Below are positions 10,436 to 21,774 of a stretch of DNA of 44,148 bases, one piece after another. The stretch is from Schoenoplectus triqueter (lineage: Eukaryota > Streptophyta > Magnoliopsida > Poales > Cyperaceae). The stretch lies in assembly GCA_964058805.1 (NCBI GenBank), contig CAXKVV010000514.1:1-44148 (forward strand). Direction: 5' to 3'. The notes below the pieces were generated by a model. The model saw only the letters and a list, made by a program, of their open reading frames with translations. It had not been told where the DNA came from and did no database searches. How positions within the stretch are numbered: the stretch's first letter is position 1; each line of letters opens with the position of its first letter. The position numbers were made by a program, and so were the translations under genes.

Positions 10436-10779
10436 ATAAATTATATATTTTTATGTAGAATTTATTAATTATATATTTTTAAACTAAATGGTAAAATTTT
10501 CGCCTATTTTCACTAATTATTTTATCATTTCCCTCTATTACACTAAATATCTTATTTGATTTGTCAATTTGCAAAATAATCTTGAATTTTACAATTTGGC
10601 TTATTTGAGTTTTGTGCAGGGATTGAAATGCAAATGAATTAGTGCACAAGAACCAAGACTAATGATGAGATACACGAGCTTAATCAAGACTGTATTAGGC
10701 TCAGGTTTAGTTAGACTCAAACTGAGTTGAATTGATCAAGATAAATTGAGCTTAAACAACAAATAAAAGTGTTTCTATC

Positions 10780-11025
10780 CAGTGAATTGTTATAACGATT
10801 CAGTAATCGTTATAACGGTTCATCTCAATACTCAAAAATATTCTAAGACAGAAAATTCTCAAAGAAATCAGAGTGTATCGTTATGTAACGATTCAGTAAT
10901 CGTTGCAACGGTTTATGAAACGTATAATATTTCAGTGAATCGTTATAACATTTCTGCTCAATCGATCCAATGACTATTCTTTCTAAACTGTTATAACGAT
11001 TCTCAAACCGTTATAACGGTTCAAG
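10780..11025. repeat. Cluster of CGTTATAACG-type palindromes
   Basis: Perfect or near-perfect copies occur at 10808-10817, 10879-10890 (CGTTATGTAACG), 10901-10910 (CGTTGCAACG), 10941-10950 (degenerate) and 11009-11018. Most are preceded or followed by ATTCAGTAAT or GGTTCA. The cluster lies within the LTR-like region. Confidence 0.7.
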
Positions 11026-11275
11026 CCAAAAACAGTTTCTTCAGCTATTTTAAAAGATCTATTTAAAAAGAATCACCTCTCTCACTGATTATATGTAGAT
11101 CAAACTAGCTAAATCATTACTCTAGAGAACTTACTAGCCATATATATAAAGTGAGATAGATAATTCAAGATATTGAAACACTTAATTAGCCAATATCTTA
11201 TTCAAGCTCAATCTAGCTTCTCTCTATTCTCCCAAGTTGATCTTTCATGATCTTCTTATAAATGTTTTCTTGATC

Positions 11276-11412
11276 TGTAGTGCTCAATCCTTTTTGAGTT
11301 GTAGCGCTCAATCATTTTTGAGCTGTAGTGCTCACCTTTTTGAGTGTGTTGTCACTCATTTTCTGTTTTTTGAGTGTGTTGTCACTCACATTTTGAGTGT
11401 GTTGTCACTCTT
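11276..11412. repeat. Short tandem array of GTAGTGCTCA / TGAGTGTGTTGTCACTC units
   Basis: About three units of TTTTTGAGYTGTAGYGCTCA are followed by three units of TTTTGAGTGTGTTGTCACTC. Each unit carries TGAG and CTCA in inverted order, so short stem-loops are possible throughout. Confidence 0.75.
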
Positions 11413-11660
11413 GTTATCGATATATTTGATATTCCATTTTTGTGTAAGGGACCAAGTTCTACAGGTGTAAAACTATATTTAGTGTTTCAGCTCAACCTCA
11501 ATTGTTGGAGGTTGAGGGTCCCGGAGACGTAGATATTTTTAAGCCGAACTCCGTTACATTTTGTGTTTTTGTTTGATCTTTTCTTTTCTCACATTTCTTT
11601 GATTGCTATATTCTTGTGAGAATTGAATCGTATTGAATTGTATTCCGCTGCCGTTACACT

Positions 11661-12250
11661 TGAACACTAAGCCCAAAATCGGTTTATATATTTCTACCTT
11701 AGGTTTTTTATATTTTTACACTATTTTTGACCTTTAATACCACCATCCTAGGGCTATCACCCTCCTCTCTCTCGTTTTTTTTTTGTGCTTTTTTTTATGA
11801 AGCACAATGTAAGTGTTAATGCTACTGGATTAGATTAGCAGTGCAATACTTATCGATTTAATAACAAGTTTTTTTTAAGGAAAGCATTGACAAGTGCCTC
11901 TAATTCTCAATATTACTAAAATTTATCATATTTTTCTGAAAAAGTTATAAAAGAATAATATATTAATGTTAAAGTGCATATACTTAAAATTTAATGAGAG
12001 ATAATACGTGTCTATCTTTTTTTTAGTCCATGCTCGTCTCAAGCTCTGGATCCGTAACTGACATAGGTGATGACCTTTATTTTTTTCTTTACGTAAAAAC
12101 AAAATTAAAGAGGTTCATGCTACAGGGAAATTCATTTGGCGAAAAAAAAAAACTCAATAGATTTGAGGATGTTAATCTATGCTAACAATTAAAAAGAGCA
12201 TTAAGAACTACTAAAAAGTTATCGTTTGCTTTTGGACTTAGCCTCCACTC
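11661..12250. other. Intergenic, no feature recognised
   Basis: AT-rich sequence with poly-T runs. A short GC-richer segment at about 12026-12060 (CTCTGGATCCG) resembles one end of a hAT MITE, but no partner end was found. Confidence 0.4.
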
Positions 12251-12258
12251 ATCGTACA

Positions 12259-12682
12259 AAGGGACGAATGTAGGATTTTGATCAGGAGGGCAATTGTCGA
12301 ATTGTAATAGTTTATCGGGTTCAAACTCATTAACTAATCAGGTACTAAATAAAAAAATAATAATTTAATATATATTCTTACCTAATAAAATTTATTAAAA
12401 TAATAATATTTTATATATTAAAAATAAACAACAAAATAAAGCTCAAAGTAATAGATAATCAACTTGATGAAGAAAGTTTTTGTCTACGTAACTTTATATT
12501 TTGATATCTTTATATAATTATTTCATTATGCACGATATTAAATATTTTTTTCTCAATAAAAATAATCAGACAATTCAGAGAAGGGAAGGCAAAAAAAATT
12601 TTAGATGGAACAAATTACCAAAAACACTATTTTTTAAAAACAAGAAATACGTGCCCTCCTCAACCACCTTAGATCTGCCCTA
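12259..12682. mobile_element. Degenerate hAT-type MITE, 424 bp, with perfect 8-bp target duplication
   Basis: ATCGTACA occurs immediately outside both ends (12251-12258 and 12683-12690). The left end AAGGGACGAATGTAGG and the reverse complement of the right end, TAGGGCAGATCTAAGG, are diverged versions of one inverted repeat. A further match (AGGAGGGC) lies a few bases inward on both sides. There is no coding capacity. Confidence 0.75.
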
Positions 12683-12690
12683 ATCGTACA

Positions 12691-13848
12691 CTTCTACCAA
12701 TTCAATGTGAATTGTTTTTTTAGAGCCTCTAAATATCTGGTTGTATCTCTCCCCCCGAATAATAAAAGTAAACAGTCCTTTGTCCTTCTTTCTCAATCTA
12801 TAGTTAAATATGATTTGTTGAAAATCATATTCATCATTAATAGCACCACAAGGTATAAATCTTGAGAATCTTAGTACCACCTGTCTTAAATTCACATGCC
12901 ATAGATGTGATGACTTAATTTAATTTTATTATTGTGTCTATAATAAATGGGGTCCACTAAAATAAAAAATAAAAATATATTTCTATTAACTAAATTTGAA
13001 TCATTTAAATTTTTTTGAACCGTCCGGATCGTCCTATGACAGAATCCTGCTATCTTATTTATGACAGTAAAAACGAATATAGTCAATGTTTTAGTACAGT
13101 TATTGAATAAATAGCGCAATGTTTTCCTCTTGTTGCTTGCACATGTAACACCTGCTTATACCAACTGCCATTCCTCTTGTTACCATGTTGTCCATTGCGA
13201 GTATTTTATTTTACAATGCGAGCCGAATGAGGAACGTTTGAATTTTTGGGGATCTACGGACGAGTTATTATATTTCCACTATCAAAATTTCCCAAAAGTA
13301 CAACATCTTGTTTATATTTTAACCTTATTAATGGACATTAGATGGTTGAAACACAAACTTACAGTTGATATGTGGAAGATAAATTGAAATCTGAACTATG
13401 GGATAGCTAGTTATTATCTATAGCGCCATTGAACTCTCTTTTTAATCAAATGGAAACATTTACAAATTCGTCTCCATAAATTGTTTTCTTGATAATCTAA
13501 AAGTTCAATCTATATTTTTTTTTTTTGTAGAAAACACAGTTAATTAACTCTAATTTTATTGAGAACCAGTCTTTAGTTTAGTGACAAAAAATAATACTTT
13601 TTATGTGGAGGTCGTAAACTCAGATAAATGCTTTATGAATGTTTAAAAAAGTTGGATAACTTAGACTCATTAAAAAATTCTAATTTTGTTGATTCGTTTT
13701 TATGTTATACAACTTGACAGGCAGTGAACAACTTGTTTTTGATGCTACCCACTTGGCTTGACCGAGCTAATTTAGATGGTAAATAAATATGAGTATCTAG
13801 ACGAAAATTCAACGAAAAATTAATGTGTTGTTATTACGTCCAAGTAGG
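12691..13848. other. Intergenic, no supported gene
   Basis: Short open frames occur, for example on the minus strand at 12680-12895 and the plus strand at 13130-13387. Their translations show no family signature, splice context or codon bias that I can defend. Confidence 0.4.
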
Positions 13849-14219
13849 TGTCAATTATTAATCCGATCCGATCCAATATGAGCTGAAAATAAAATGAATT
13901 AAATATGAGTTTAATTTTTTGATTCGAATCGGGTCGGGTCGAATTGACCCGACCCGATTAATTATATATTTTTGAAGTAATATTTTTATTTAGTACTAAT
14001 TAAAGCTTAAGTATACACTAATTAAGATTAATTATAAATTAGTTAATATTTTATTACTTAAAATTACATAAAAAATTATAAATATTTAATTATTTTATAC
14101 GGGTCGGGTATGGGTCAAGATTTTTTGACTCGAATTTAATCGGATCGGTTTCAGATCAGGATAAAAAAAATAATGTGATCCGACTCGAATCTGACCCGAC
14201 CCGACCCATTGACAACTCT
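13849..14219. repeat. Dispersed repeat with GGGTCGGGTC-type ends
   Basis: The left boundary reads TGTCAATTATTAATCCGATC and the right boundary, in reverse complement, TTGTCAATGGGTCGGGTC, giving imperfect inverted ends around an AT-rich core. The interior repeats GGGTCGGGT and ACCCGACCC several times. This layout is common among plant dispersed repeats. No target duplication was found. Confidence 0.5.
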
Positions 14220-14414
14220 ACATCCTAGTGAATGTGACATCAAATTATAAAACGACGCCACAATAGCAAATTTTGGGCATGGCTAAAAATAATTAATGTA
14301 AACGCGGACAGTTTAGCCTACCATGTCCATTTATTGATTCATTCATGCATGATTTTTAAATCATTTATAACTTAAAATTAAAAAGATCATCAAATATAGT
14401 GATCAATCTTTTAT

Positions 14415-14915
14415 AGGGCTGTAAAAAAACGGATTCGGAGCGAATAGTGTTGAAATTATATTGTACCAATTTTATTTTTGACGGATACAAAACAGTTACA
14501 AATATTAAATGAATATCAAAATTTAAAAGCAAACCTACTTTAAACGAATACAGATATTTAACGGATACAGATTTTGTGATGGCTATGAATAAAACTTAAT
14601 ATTTATTACTAATAACTCTGAATATATAATAAAAATAAATATTATGTTAATAATAAATATTTGTAATACATATATTTGTTAATATCTATAATAATAATAT
14701 TGTATACAAATAAAATTTTTGACAACTAATACTATTTTATAAATAAAATTCTATTATATATATTTTATTTCAGATTCGAATAATAGAGGTCAAAATTAAA
14801 TCTATATCCGCATCGTTTTATGAATAATTAATATTTAAATATAAATGATATATTTACAGTTTTCATATACGGAACCGAACGAAACGAATATTATCCGCTC
14901 CATTTGAACATTCTT
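14415..14915. repeat. Dispersed AT-rich repeat with GGATTCGGAGCG / CCGCTCC ends
   Basis: The left end (AGGGCTGTAAAAAAACGGAT, then TCGGAGCGAATA) and the right end (GAATATTATCCGCTCCATTT) are partly complementary. The interior repeats motifs such as ACGGATAC and CGAATA. It looks like an old non-autonomous element. The boundaries are approximate. Confidence 0.4.
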
Positions 14916-16085
14916 TTACCAATGTAACTATGTAAGAGATCTCTTGAGCGTGCACTTGTTACTTGTTAGAGATCGAGGACCCACATCCATTAAATGGTTG
15001 AATATCCCTTTAAGAGTAGTGCGCTTGATTAATTGTTTTAGGATAAGTAATATTACAGCTGGGCGACTGATTTATTCTTAGAAAAAAAAATCCAGATAGT
15101 GACAAATCTAGATTATTCTGACAACTGAAAGGAAAAAAAGAATTCAGAGTACTCTTTTTTGAAAACCGCTTTACTTTTTAAATGAATATTAATACTGATT
15201 TTTCTGGTACTTTTTTAAACTAAGCAAAACAATCATATATCACTGCTCCATTTTCTTTATTAAGGGCAGTTTTTTTTTTGTAAAAGGTAAAAGAAAATTA
15301 TAACATCGCTCCCTTGGGCACATAACATTTTTTTTTCATCAAAAAAATAAAGATCGCGTCCTTAAATTTCATTGTAGAAATAATTTATTTACATGAGGTA
15401 TCTTTGTGCAGATTACATTCTAAATTCTAAAAGTAATAAAACATATCAGTATTTAAGCAGCTAAATTTTATAAAGTCAGTATTTTTCAGAACCAACTTCT
15501 CATTTCTATTATGATTTCTCTAAGTAATTACACGTCACTTTTTTTTTATCATTTGTGAATATTCTAGCACATCTCTGTCTTTAGATGACAAATGTGCTTA
15601 TCATCATTATCCTTCTCCAGATTTGTGATATGATCGTATTGCACATGAACTTCAATGCATCTTGAGTTAGAAATTCAGAACATTATGTGATTGTAGTTGT
15701 GCTGAACAAGATCCCTGATATGATGGGCAAAACTACAAGTTGTGAACAGATGTTGTATTGTTTCTTCTTCAGTTCGATTGTGGCTTGCTTTCACAAGTTG
15801 TTTGTTATTATTTATTAATATTCTATTGTGGCTTGCTAGGAGGGAGAATATGGTTACTCTAAGGGTCTTCTGATGTCTAATATGTACCGTAGATTGAAAG
15901 TGTGGAAAGGTCTTGTCAGCAAGAAATTATAAGCGGATGAAAACTTGTGATGATTTTTTTATCTATAAGATTTTATTTCTATTGGACTGAGTTGAGGAGT
16001 AAAATATTAATGTTAGTTGCTGAACTGAATATCTCATATACAACATTTTTTATTTGCATGCATAATTGAATATCTCATATGTTTG

Positions 16086-16123
<38 letters not shown>

Positions 16124-16125
16124 TG
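16086..16125. repeat. (ATT)n microsatellite
   Basis: About 13 uninterrupted ATT units. Confidence 0.95.
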
Positions 16126-16331
16126 ATAGTAATAATAATACTATTATAATACTATTATTACTAACTATTAATACTACTAATGTTTGAGAAGTGTAGGTTT
16201 TGATAGTACTGGAATGCATGATCACTAAGTCAAATTGATCCACATGAACTAGTGTGCTCACGTTGTTAAATAGAAAAACTGATCCTCTGCTTTCGGTATA
16301 GGCGTATAGCTAGCTAATCTACTGTGTGTGG

Positions 16332-16332
16332 G

Positions 16333-16368
<36 letters not shown>

Positions 16369-16369
16369 T
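16332..16369. repeat. (GT)n(AT)n microsatellite
   Basis: A short GT run passes directly into about 13 AT units. Confidence 0.9.
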
Positions 16370-16963
16370 CTAGTTTAAAAAGCTACTCCACATATGAACA
16401 TCTGGAATTCTGACAGAAAATCAAATAAACAAAACTTCCACAAAGTATTAATAAAAAAAGTGGGGAGGTTTCATCCCATCTTTAGCTTTGAAAAAAAATA
16501 TATTATATACACAGAAAAATAGTATTTCTAATTTAATAGAAGCAAGTATGTAAAATCAGCTCTTAAATCCCATCATGAACTCCACAATGCATCAATGCCA
16601 GATCATTAACGAGGGATCTATTCAAAGCATGGAAAAATGAAATGTTTATCTACGGATGAGAGTGCGACGGACAATTTTACATACAGAGAAGGCGATGACA
16701 ATGAAAATGATTAATTATTTATTTCTGCCTTTAATTCTAGCCAAAATCCTTTTCTTCTGTTTTTTATTGTTAAATGTCTTATTCTTACTCAAGGTGCCTG
16801 GGCATATAAGTTGAAAAACTTACCCTCCATTTGACAAGCACCAAAACTGAGTAAAAATCAAATCGTTTTGAGGTCGCAGATTCAAAACCCGCGTAGATAT
16901 CTTTTTATTACGGATAATTTAAAAGATGAGTAACTTAAATTTTCATCTTTACTCAATTTTTTT

Positions 16964-17097
16964 TTCTCGGCTCATGTCATCTTAAATTATTTTGATTTGA
17001 TGATTTCAAAAAATAAAATGTTTTAAAATACTTACTACAATGGATTAATTCAAGAAAAATACCGAAAACAAATTTATAAGATGACATGAGCCGAGAA
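16964..17097. repeat. Fold-back sequence with perfect 21-bp arms
   Basis: The left arm 16964-16984 contains TCTCGGCTCATGTCATCTTA and pairs exactly with 17077-17097. Pairing continues imperfectly inward, leaving a loop of about 92 nt. It could be a very small MITE or a source of a hairpin transcript. No target duplication was identified. Confidence 0.75.
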
Positions 17098-17884
17098 AGG
17101 ACAATTCCAACTCAGCCCTAGAAGCCTTAATCAGTAAACCTGAAAAGCCTGAAAAAGCTTTTAGAGAAAAACTGAGAAGCCCATTGAAAACATCAGGCTG
17201 TGTCCAGAACATTGAAAGATTTATACTGCTTTCTGAGCCTCGGACATGTTTGGGGAATTAAAACTGGACCAAATTTCAAATAGAATAATATTCCTTCAGG
17301 AGGTGCTTTACAGGGTCAAGTGTTCTAGTTTTAAATTTCCTTTTTGTAACTTCAGATCAGTCAGCGATCATAGTAATTCAATGTGATTTATACACAAAAA
17401 TATTATAGAAAACCAAAATTTCATTTTTTTCCCCAATTCAAAAAAGAGTATATAATCCAGAAAAATACAAAAAAAAAAGATTTTTTAAAGTTTTAACATA
17501 TGATATAAACCACATAATACATATTCGATGGATTATCCAATACTTTGAAAATAAAATATTTGAAGTCAAAATACTGGCTGATCCATACTTTAAAGTATTT
17601 TATTTTACCTACTGTCCAAATGCATCTATGTACTTTTATTTTGGATGGTAAAGGTTAAATTGAAACGGGGATGGGCCCAATGTTGAAATTGCGTTACAAT
17701 ATGGTTCAATGCTTTAAAATCTGTTCCGACTCCAAATGAAGCCCAATGTCAATAGTCAAAGCTTCAGTACCACCTGTTCTGTGCGCAACAGGCCGACAAT
17801 GCAGTTCATTTGACAAATGGACAGTGTAGGAATGGAGAGAGGAGCTCCACTGCTGAGAATATTTTTAGTTTTTTTACAAATAAC

Positions 17885-18764
17885 GGATTTTTTTTACTTA
17901 AACGGCCCAAAAACATATCTTAACTACAGAGACTATCTAAGAGCAAATTTATTTTCACAAACGGTCTAACAAAGGGCGTGAGTTGAACTCACGCCCTTAA
18001 AACGCTATTTTCTCTGCCCGCACGCTACCCAAACAAAAGAGAGCAAAATGACCCAAAGGACGTGAGTTGAACTCACGCCTTTAAGTCCACATATCGCATT
18101 TATATCATTTTTTTTCACTTTTAGTGTTTTTGAAAGGTAACAACCAGAGCACATCAACGTCTAAAGGGCGTGAGTTCAACTCACGCCCTTTGTGTCTTTG
18201 GGCGGTGTTCGGACAGACAAAATGAAGGTTTAAGGGCGTGAGTTGAACTCACACACTTATTTAGACCCTTTGTGAAAATAATTTTGCTCTAATGCCGGTT
18301 CTGTAGATAATATTGGGCGTGAGTTGAACTCACGCCCTTAAAACGCTATTTTCTCTGCCCGCACGCTACCCAAACAAAAGAGAGCAAAATGGCCCAAAGG
18401 ACATGACAAAGGGCATGACAAAGGGCGTGACAAAGGACGTGACAAATGACCCAAACGCTATTTTCACGGCATAACAAAGGGCGTGAGTTGAACTCACGCC
18501 TTTAAGTCCACATATCGCATTTATATCATTTTTTTTCACTTTTAGTGTTTTTGAAAGGTAACAACTAGAGCACATCAACGTCTAAAGGGCGTGAGTTCAA
18601 CTCACGCCCTTTGTGTCTTTGGGCGGTGTTCGGGCAGACAAAATGAAGGTTTAATGGCGTGAGTTGAACTCACGCCCTTATTTAGATCCTTTGTGAAAAT
18701 AATTTTGCTCTAATGCCGGTTCTGTAGATAATATTAATTATTAGACTCTTTAAGTAAAAAGTCC
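17885..18764. mobile_element. MULE-like non-autonomous element with eight internal palindromes, 880 bp
   Basis: The ends are an imperfect inverted repeat of about 85-90 bp: the left begins GGATTTTTTTTACTTAAA and the right, in reverse complement, GGACTTTTTACTTAAA. Both continue into GAGCAAAWTTATTTTCACAAA. CAAATAAC flanks both sides (17877-17884, 18765-18772), with ACAAATAAC/CCAAATAAC if nine bases are taken, the length usual for Mutator-like elements. The interior has two tandem halves (about 17974-18314 and 18315-18735), each with four palindromes of the GGGCGTGAGTT-N-AACTCACGCCC type. The palindromes lie at 17972-17998, 18055-18082, 18163-18191, 18232-18258, 18315-18337, 18476-18503, 18584-18612 and 18653-18679. 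There is no transposase. Assignment to MULE rests on the ends and target duplication only. Confidence 0.75.
18399..18446. repeat. Four 12-bp tandem units inside the MULE-like element
   Basis: Units of the form GGRCRTGACAAA (R = A or G; GGGC in the middle two) repeat four times without gaps. They lie within an 80-bp segment present in the second half of the element and absent from the first. The units resemble one arm of the GGGCGTGAG palindrome followed by ACAAA. Confidence 0.9.
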
Positions 18765-18772
18765 CAAATAAC

Positions 18773-19743
18773 CGGGCATGAGTTATTTATTTATAAAAAA
18801 TAGCTAATTTGCGCTCTTTAGAATGTATTTTTTGTTGTCATCATCGGATTTAAATTTTAAATTTGACGGATATGATTTCAAGTGGCACACTAAACTGAGT
18901 TAGGCATAATTTTGTGTTATGCATATAAATATTTTCACGATTTTTTTGAATTGTTTTTAAATGTTCTAATTAAAATTTCTTATCGAAAATTATATCAGTT
19001 TTGAAGTTCAAATTTTTATTTATAATTTTTGCTGATTTTCTTGAGATTGTGACGCTTTTCTTTTCATTTTGCATGTCCCACATATCTTTCAACTACATGA
19101 TCATGATAGATATTATTAAAATTATATTTATCTTTTTAATTCTTGAAATTATTTTTCAGCGGCATGCTCATCATGTAAATACCTTAAAAGAATATAAATA
19201 ATTTACATGTAAACACATGCTGGGCAAGTTGCTAAAAATAATATTAATTAATATAAAAAATATATAATTTTAATTACTTATAACATGATGGGATTTCTGA
19301 GTTGTGCATATGAAAAGAAAATATTAAATAATCTAATTCAAGTTTTAATCAGACATATTTAATGAAAATATAATTAAACATTTCAATACAATCCAAAAAG
19401 CTCAAAAAAAATTGTTTTGGCGGCAGCTGTTGCACAGAAAAAAAAATACGATCTAAATTGCGCTCTTTCTTTTAAATCTTGAAAATTTGTATAAATAACC
19501 TACCTTCTTAGTCATTAATAATGTTAATAGAATATATGGACCCGGCCATTTATGGAAAATTTCCCCACTGCTTTACGGAAAGGGAGAAGGGACCCGCGTC
19601 GAACACAGATACGAGATACTCGTGTGCCATTCTTCTGTGATGCTGATGCATCTCTCAACGAATCACCGATCAGTTGAGCTAATCAGAACTCCGCCAAAGC
19701 CCCCGATCCAAGCACCGCCTCACCTTTCTCGGGCGAGACGGAA
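18773..19743. other. Intergenic, then promoter and 5' UTR region of the HPGT-like pseudogene
   Basis: AT-rich to about 19540, after which GC content rises toward the start codon at 19744. No other gene is supported. Confidence 0.4.
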
Positions 19744-21468
19744 ATGGATATCGGTGCCGGAGGCACTTTGTCTGTACAGGAGACACTGGCGAGTGCCTTG
19801 AGGAAAGAGCGCCGATCGAAGTCGCACTTCAAGTCTTCCAGCTCCGGTTCTTCCTCTGGCAAGGCGCCGCTGATCATGGGCTTCTTGTCATGCCTAGCGT
19901 GGCTTTATGTTGCTGGCAGGTCGTTGATTGCTTACTGTTTATTGATTTTGTTTAATTTTATTTAATTTTATTGTATTTCTTTTGGCATGAGATCGATCTT
20001 AGGAATTGATCTGGGCATGCTTTGAATGTGAAGTGAGATTTCAAATTTGGCCGCTGAATGTGAACCTCTGAATGCCACCTTTCTTTAATCTTTAGATGAA
20101 ATTTCAGATTGTGGCAGGACTCTCAGAACAGGATCCTTCTCTCAAGTCTTCTTGAGAAAAATATGAACAATGTATGGATCTTTCGCGCTCACAAACCAGA
20201 ATATTCCCTGTTTTCAAATTCTATTTTATTTTTGTATATGCAAAACTCTTGATGAAATTTTTCTTAATTATTTTGATAATGATTCAGGTTCCTAAAGTCT
20301 TAACTACTGAGGATAAGCTGACCCTCGGATCCGAGTAAGTTCCCATCACTGTAACAATTTTTGAAAATTGGCCATGCTGCTTTTGTCAACAATTCTACTT
20401 CAGTAAATTTCAGTGAGACTGTTTCTTAACCAAAGTGATTAATTTAGTGATATCGGGAGGAGAATCGTAGAGGCTGAGATGGATTTAACACTTGCTAAAA
20501 ACCAAGGTGTCTTGCACGGCAATGTATCTGCTTCTTCAGTAAAGAAGCTTCTTGCAGTGATTGGTGTTTACACTGGTTTTGGGAGCCATCTCAATAGAAA
20601 TGTCTTTCGTGGTTCATGGAAATAATCTGAAAAATAAACCAAAGTGGGAAAGAAAAAGTTTAAAAACATTTATCCTTGCTTGCTGGACCTTCTTTATTAT
20701 AATTGTAGAAAGTCATGAGGAAGCTGATGAGGAAGTTAAAAAAAAAAAGCTAAATATTTCTTCAGTGCAGCTGTTCAAACATGGGATGCTGAATACTACA
20801 TCAAAGTTGATGACAATATTAATCTTCAACTAGGTTTAGCACTCTATGAATTTTAACTTAATGAGTATAATTCCCTAAGTCTTTTTTTCTCAGTTGCAAG
20901 TTTTGGATAGTTTAGCAAGTATTTTGGTCTGACAAACATTTTTCTTATAAAGATGGGTTAATTGATATTCTTGAAAGTGGCCGTAGTAGTCAGGGCCTTT
21001 ACATGGGATGCATGAAATCTGGTTCTGTTATAACTGATGAGTATGTTCTTTTCTTCATTCCTATAGTAACACATTTGTTGTTATTATTACTTTTAAAAAA
21101 CATAACAGCTGTCTTGTCTTGTATGTTTCTATGTTACTTTTTATATCTTTTTTTGCCAGGGGAAAACAATTGTATGAACCTGAATGGTGGAAATTTGGAG
21201 ATTCAAAAACGTAAGCATAACATTTTAATTGTCAGGGTATATTGTTTCTCCTTTTTCTTTTTCAAGTAAGCATAACATTTCAATATTCATCGGCTTATTC
21301 TTGGTTTGATCAGATACTTTCGGCATGCTTCTGGTTCTCTGTTTATACTATCAAACAATTTGGCACAGTGTATCAACATCAACAGGTAGAATGCTTCTCC
21401 ATCACATCTCTAACTACTTTTCTTTTATGACAGTATTTATAACACTATGTACATGGTTTTTGTCTCCT

Positions 21469-21503
21469 CCCCACCCCACCCCACCCCACCCCACCCCACC
21501 CCA
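21469..21503 (+). repeat. (CCCCA)7 tract in intron 7 of the HPGT-like pseudogene
   Basis: Seven perfect CCCCA units. The complementary strand reads (TGGGG)7, which has enough G4 runs to form a G-quadruplex. Confidence 0.9.
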
Positions 21504-21744
21504 CTCCACCGAACACCACTCTATTTGAATTAGTAGGTGTTATCCCTATATGAGGAATTCTATTGAAATTAGTATCCGCCTAGGAACTTAGTATATGGTA
21601 TTAATATGAACCAAGAAATATAGTGTCGCTTTCTTTTGATGTTTTCTTTGTTTTTACTTGATAAAAATATACTTCTTTTTATGCAGTGCGTCACTTGTGA
21701 CCTATGCATATGACGATACATCTGTTGGGTCATGGATGATGGGT

Positions 21745-21774
21745 GTTGATGCAACACATGTTGATGCAACACAT
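21745..21774 (+). repeat. In-frame 15-bp tandem duplication in exon 8 of the HPGT-like pseudogene
   Basis: GTTGATGCAACACAT occurs twice in direct succession and encodes VDATH twice before VDDDR. Family members have a single such segment at this position. Confidence 0.85.

Larger units (their letters stand above)
10610..11660 (+). mobile_element. Probable Copia-type LTR remnant or solo LTR
   Basis: The 3' part (about 11490-11658) has the typical make-up of plant Copia LTR ends: GGAGACGTAG, then AAGCCGAACTCCGTTACA, a TTTGTGTTTTTGTTTG stretch and finally TTCCGCTGCCGTTACA. No primer-binding site follows and no polyprotein is present, so at most it is a solo or truncated LTR. The 5' boundary and the target duplication were not found. 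Inside it are palindromic CGTTATAACG motifs (10780-11025) and a short GTGCTCA/TGAGTG repeat array (11276-11412). Confidence 0.45.
14916..16963. other. Intergenic, AT-rich, with microsatellites
   Basis: No gene is supported. A less AT-rich stretch at about 15590-15910 may be an old coding or transposon fragment, but no translation could be matched to a family. Microsatellites lie at 16086-16125 and 16332-16369. Confidence 0.4.

Noticed and set aside
15590..15910. A retroelement or gene fragment
   Set aside because: The segment is less AT-rich than its surroundings, but neither strand gives a translation that I can tie to a family.
17972..18679. CRISPR-like array
   Set aside because: The repeats are palindromic and partly spaced, but spacers are duplicated rather than unique, the host is a plant, and the structure is bounded by transposon-type ends.
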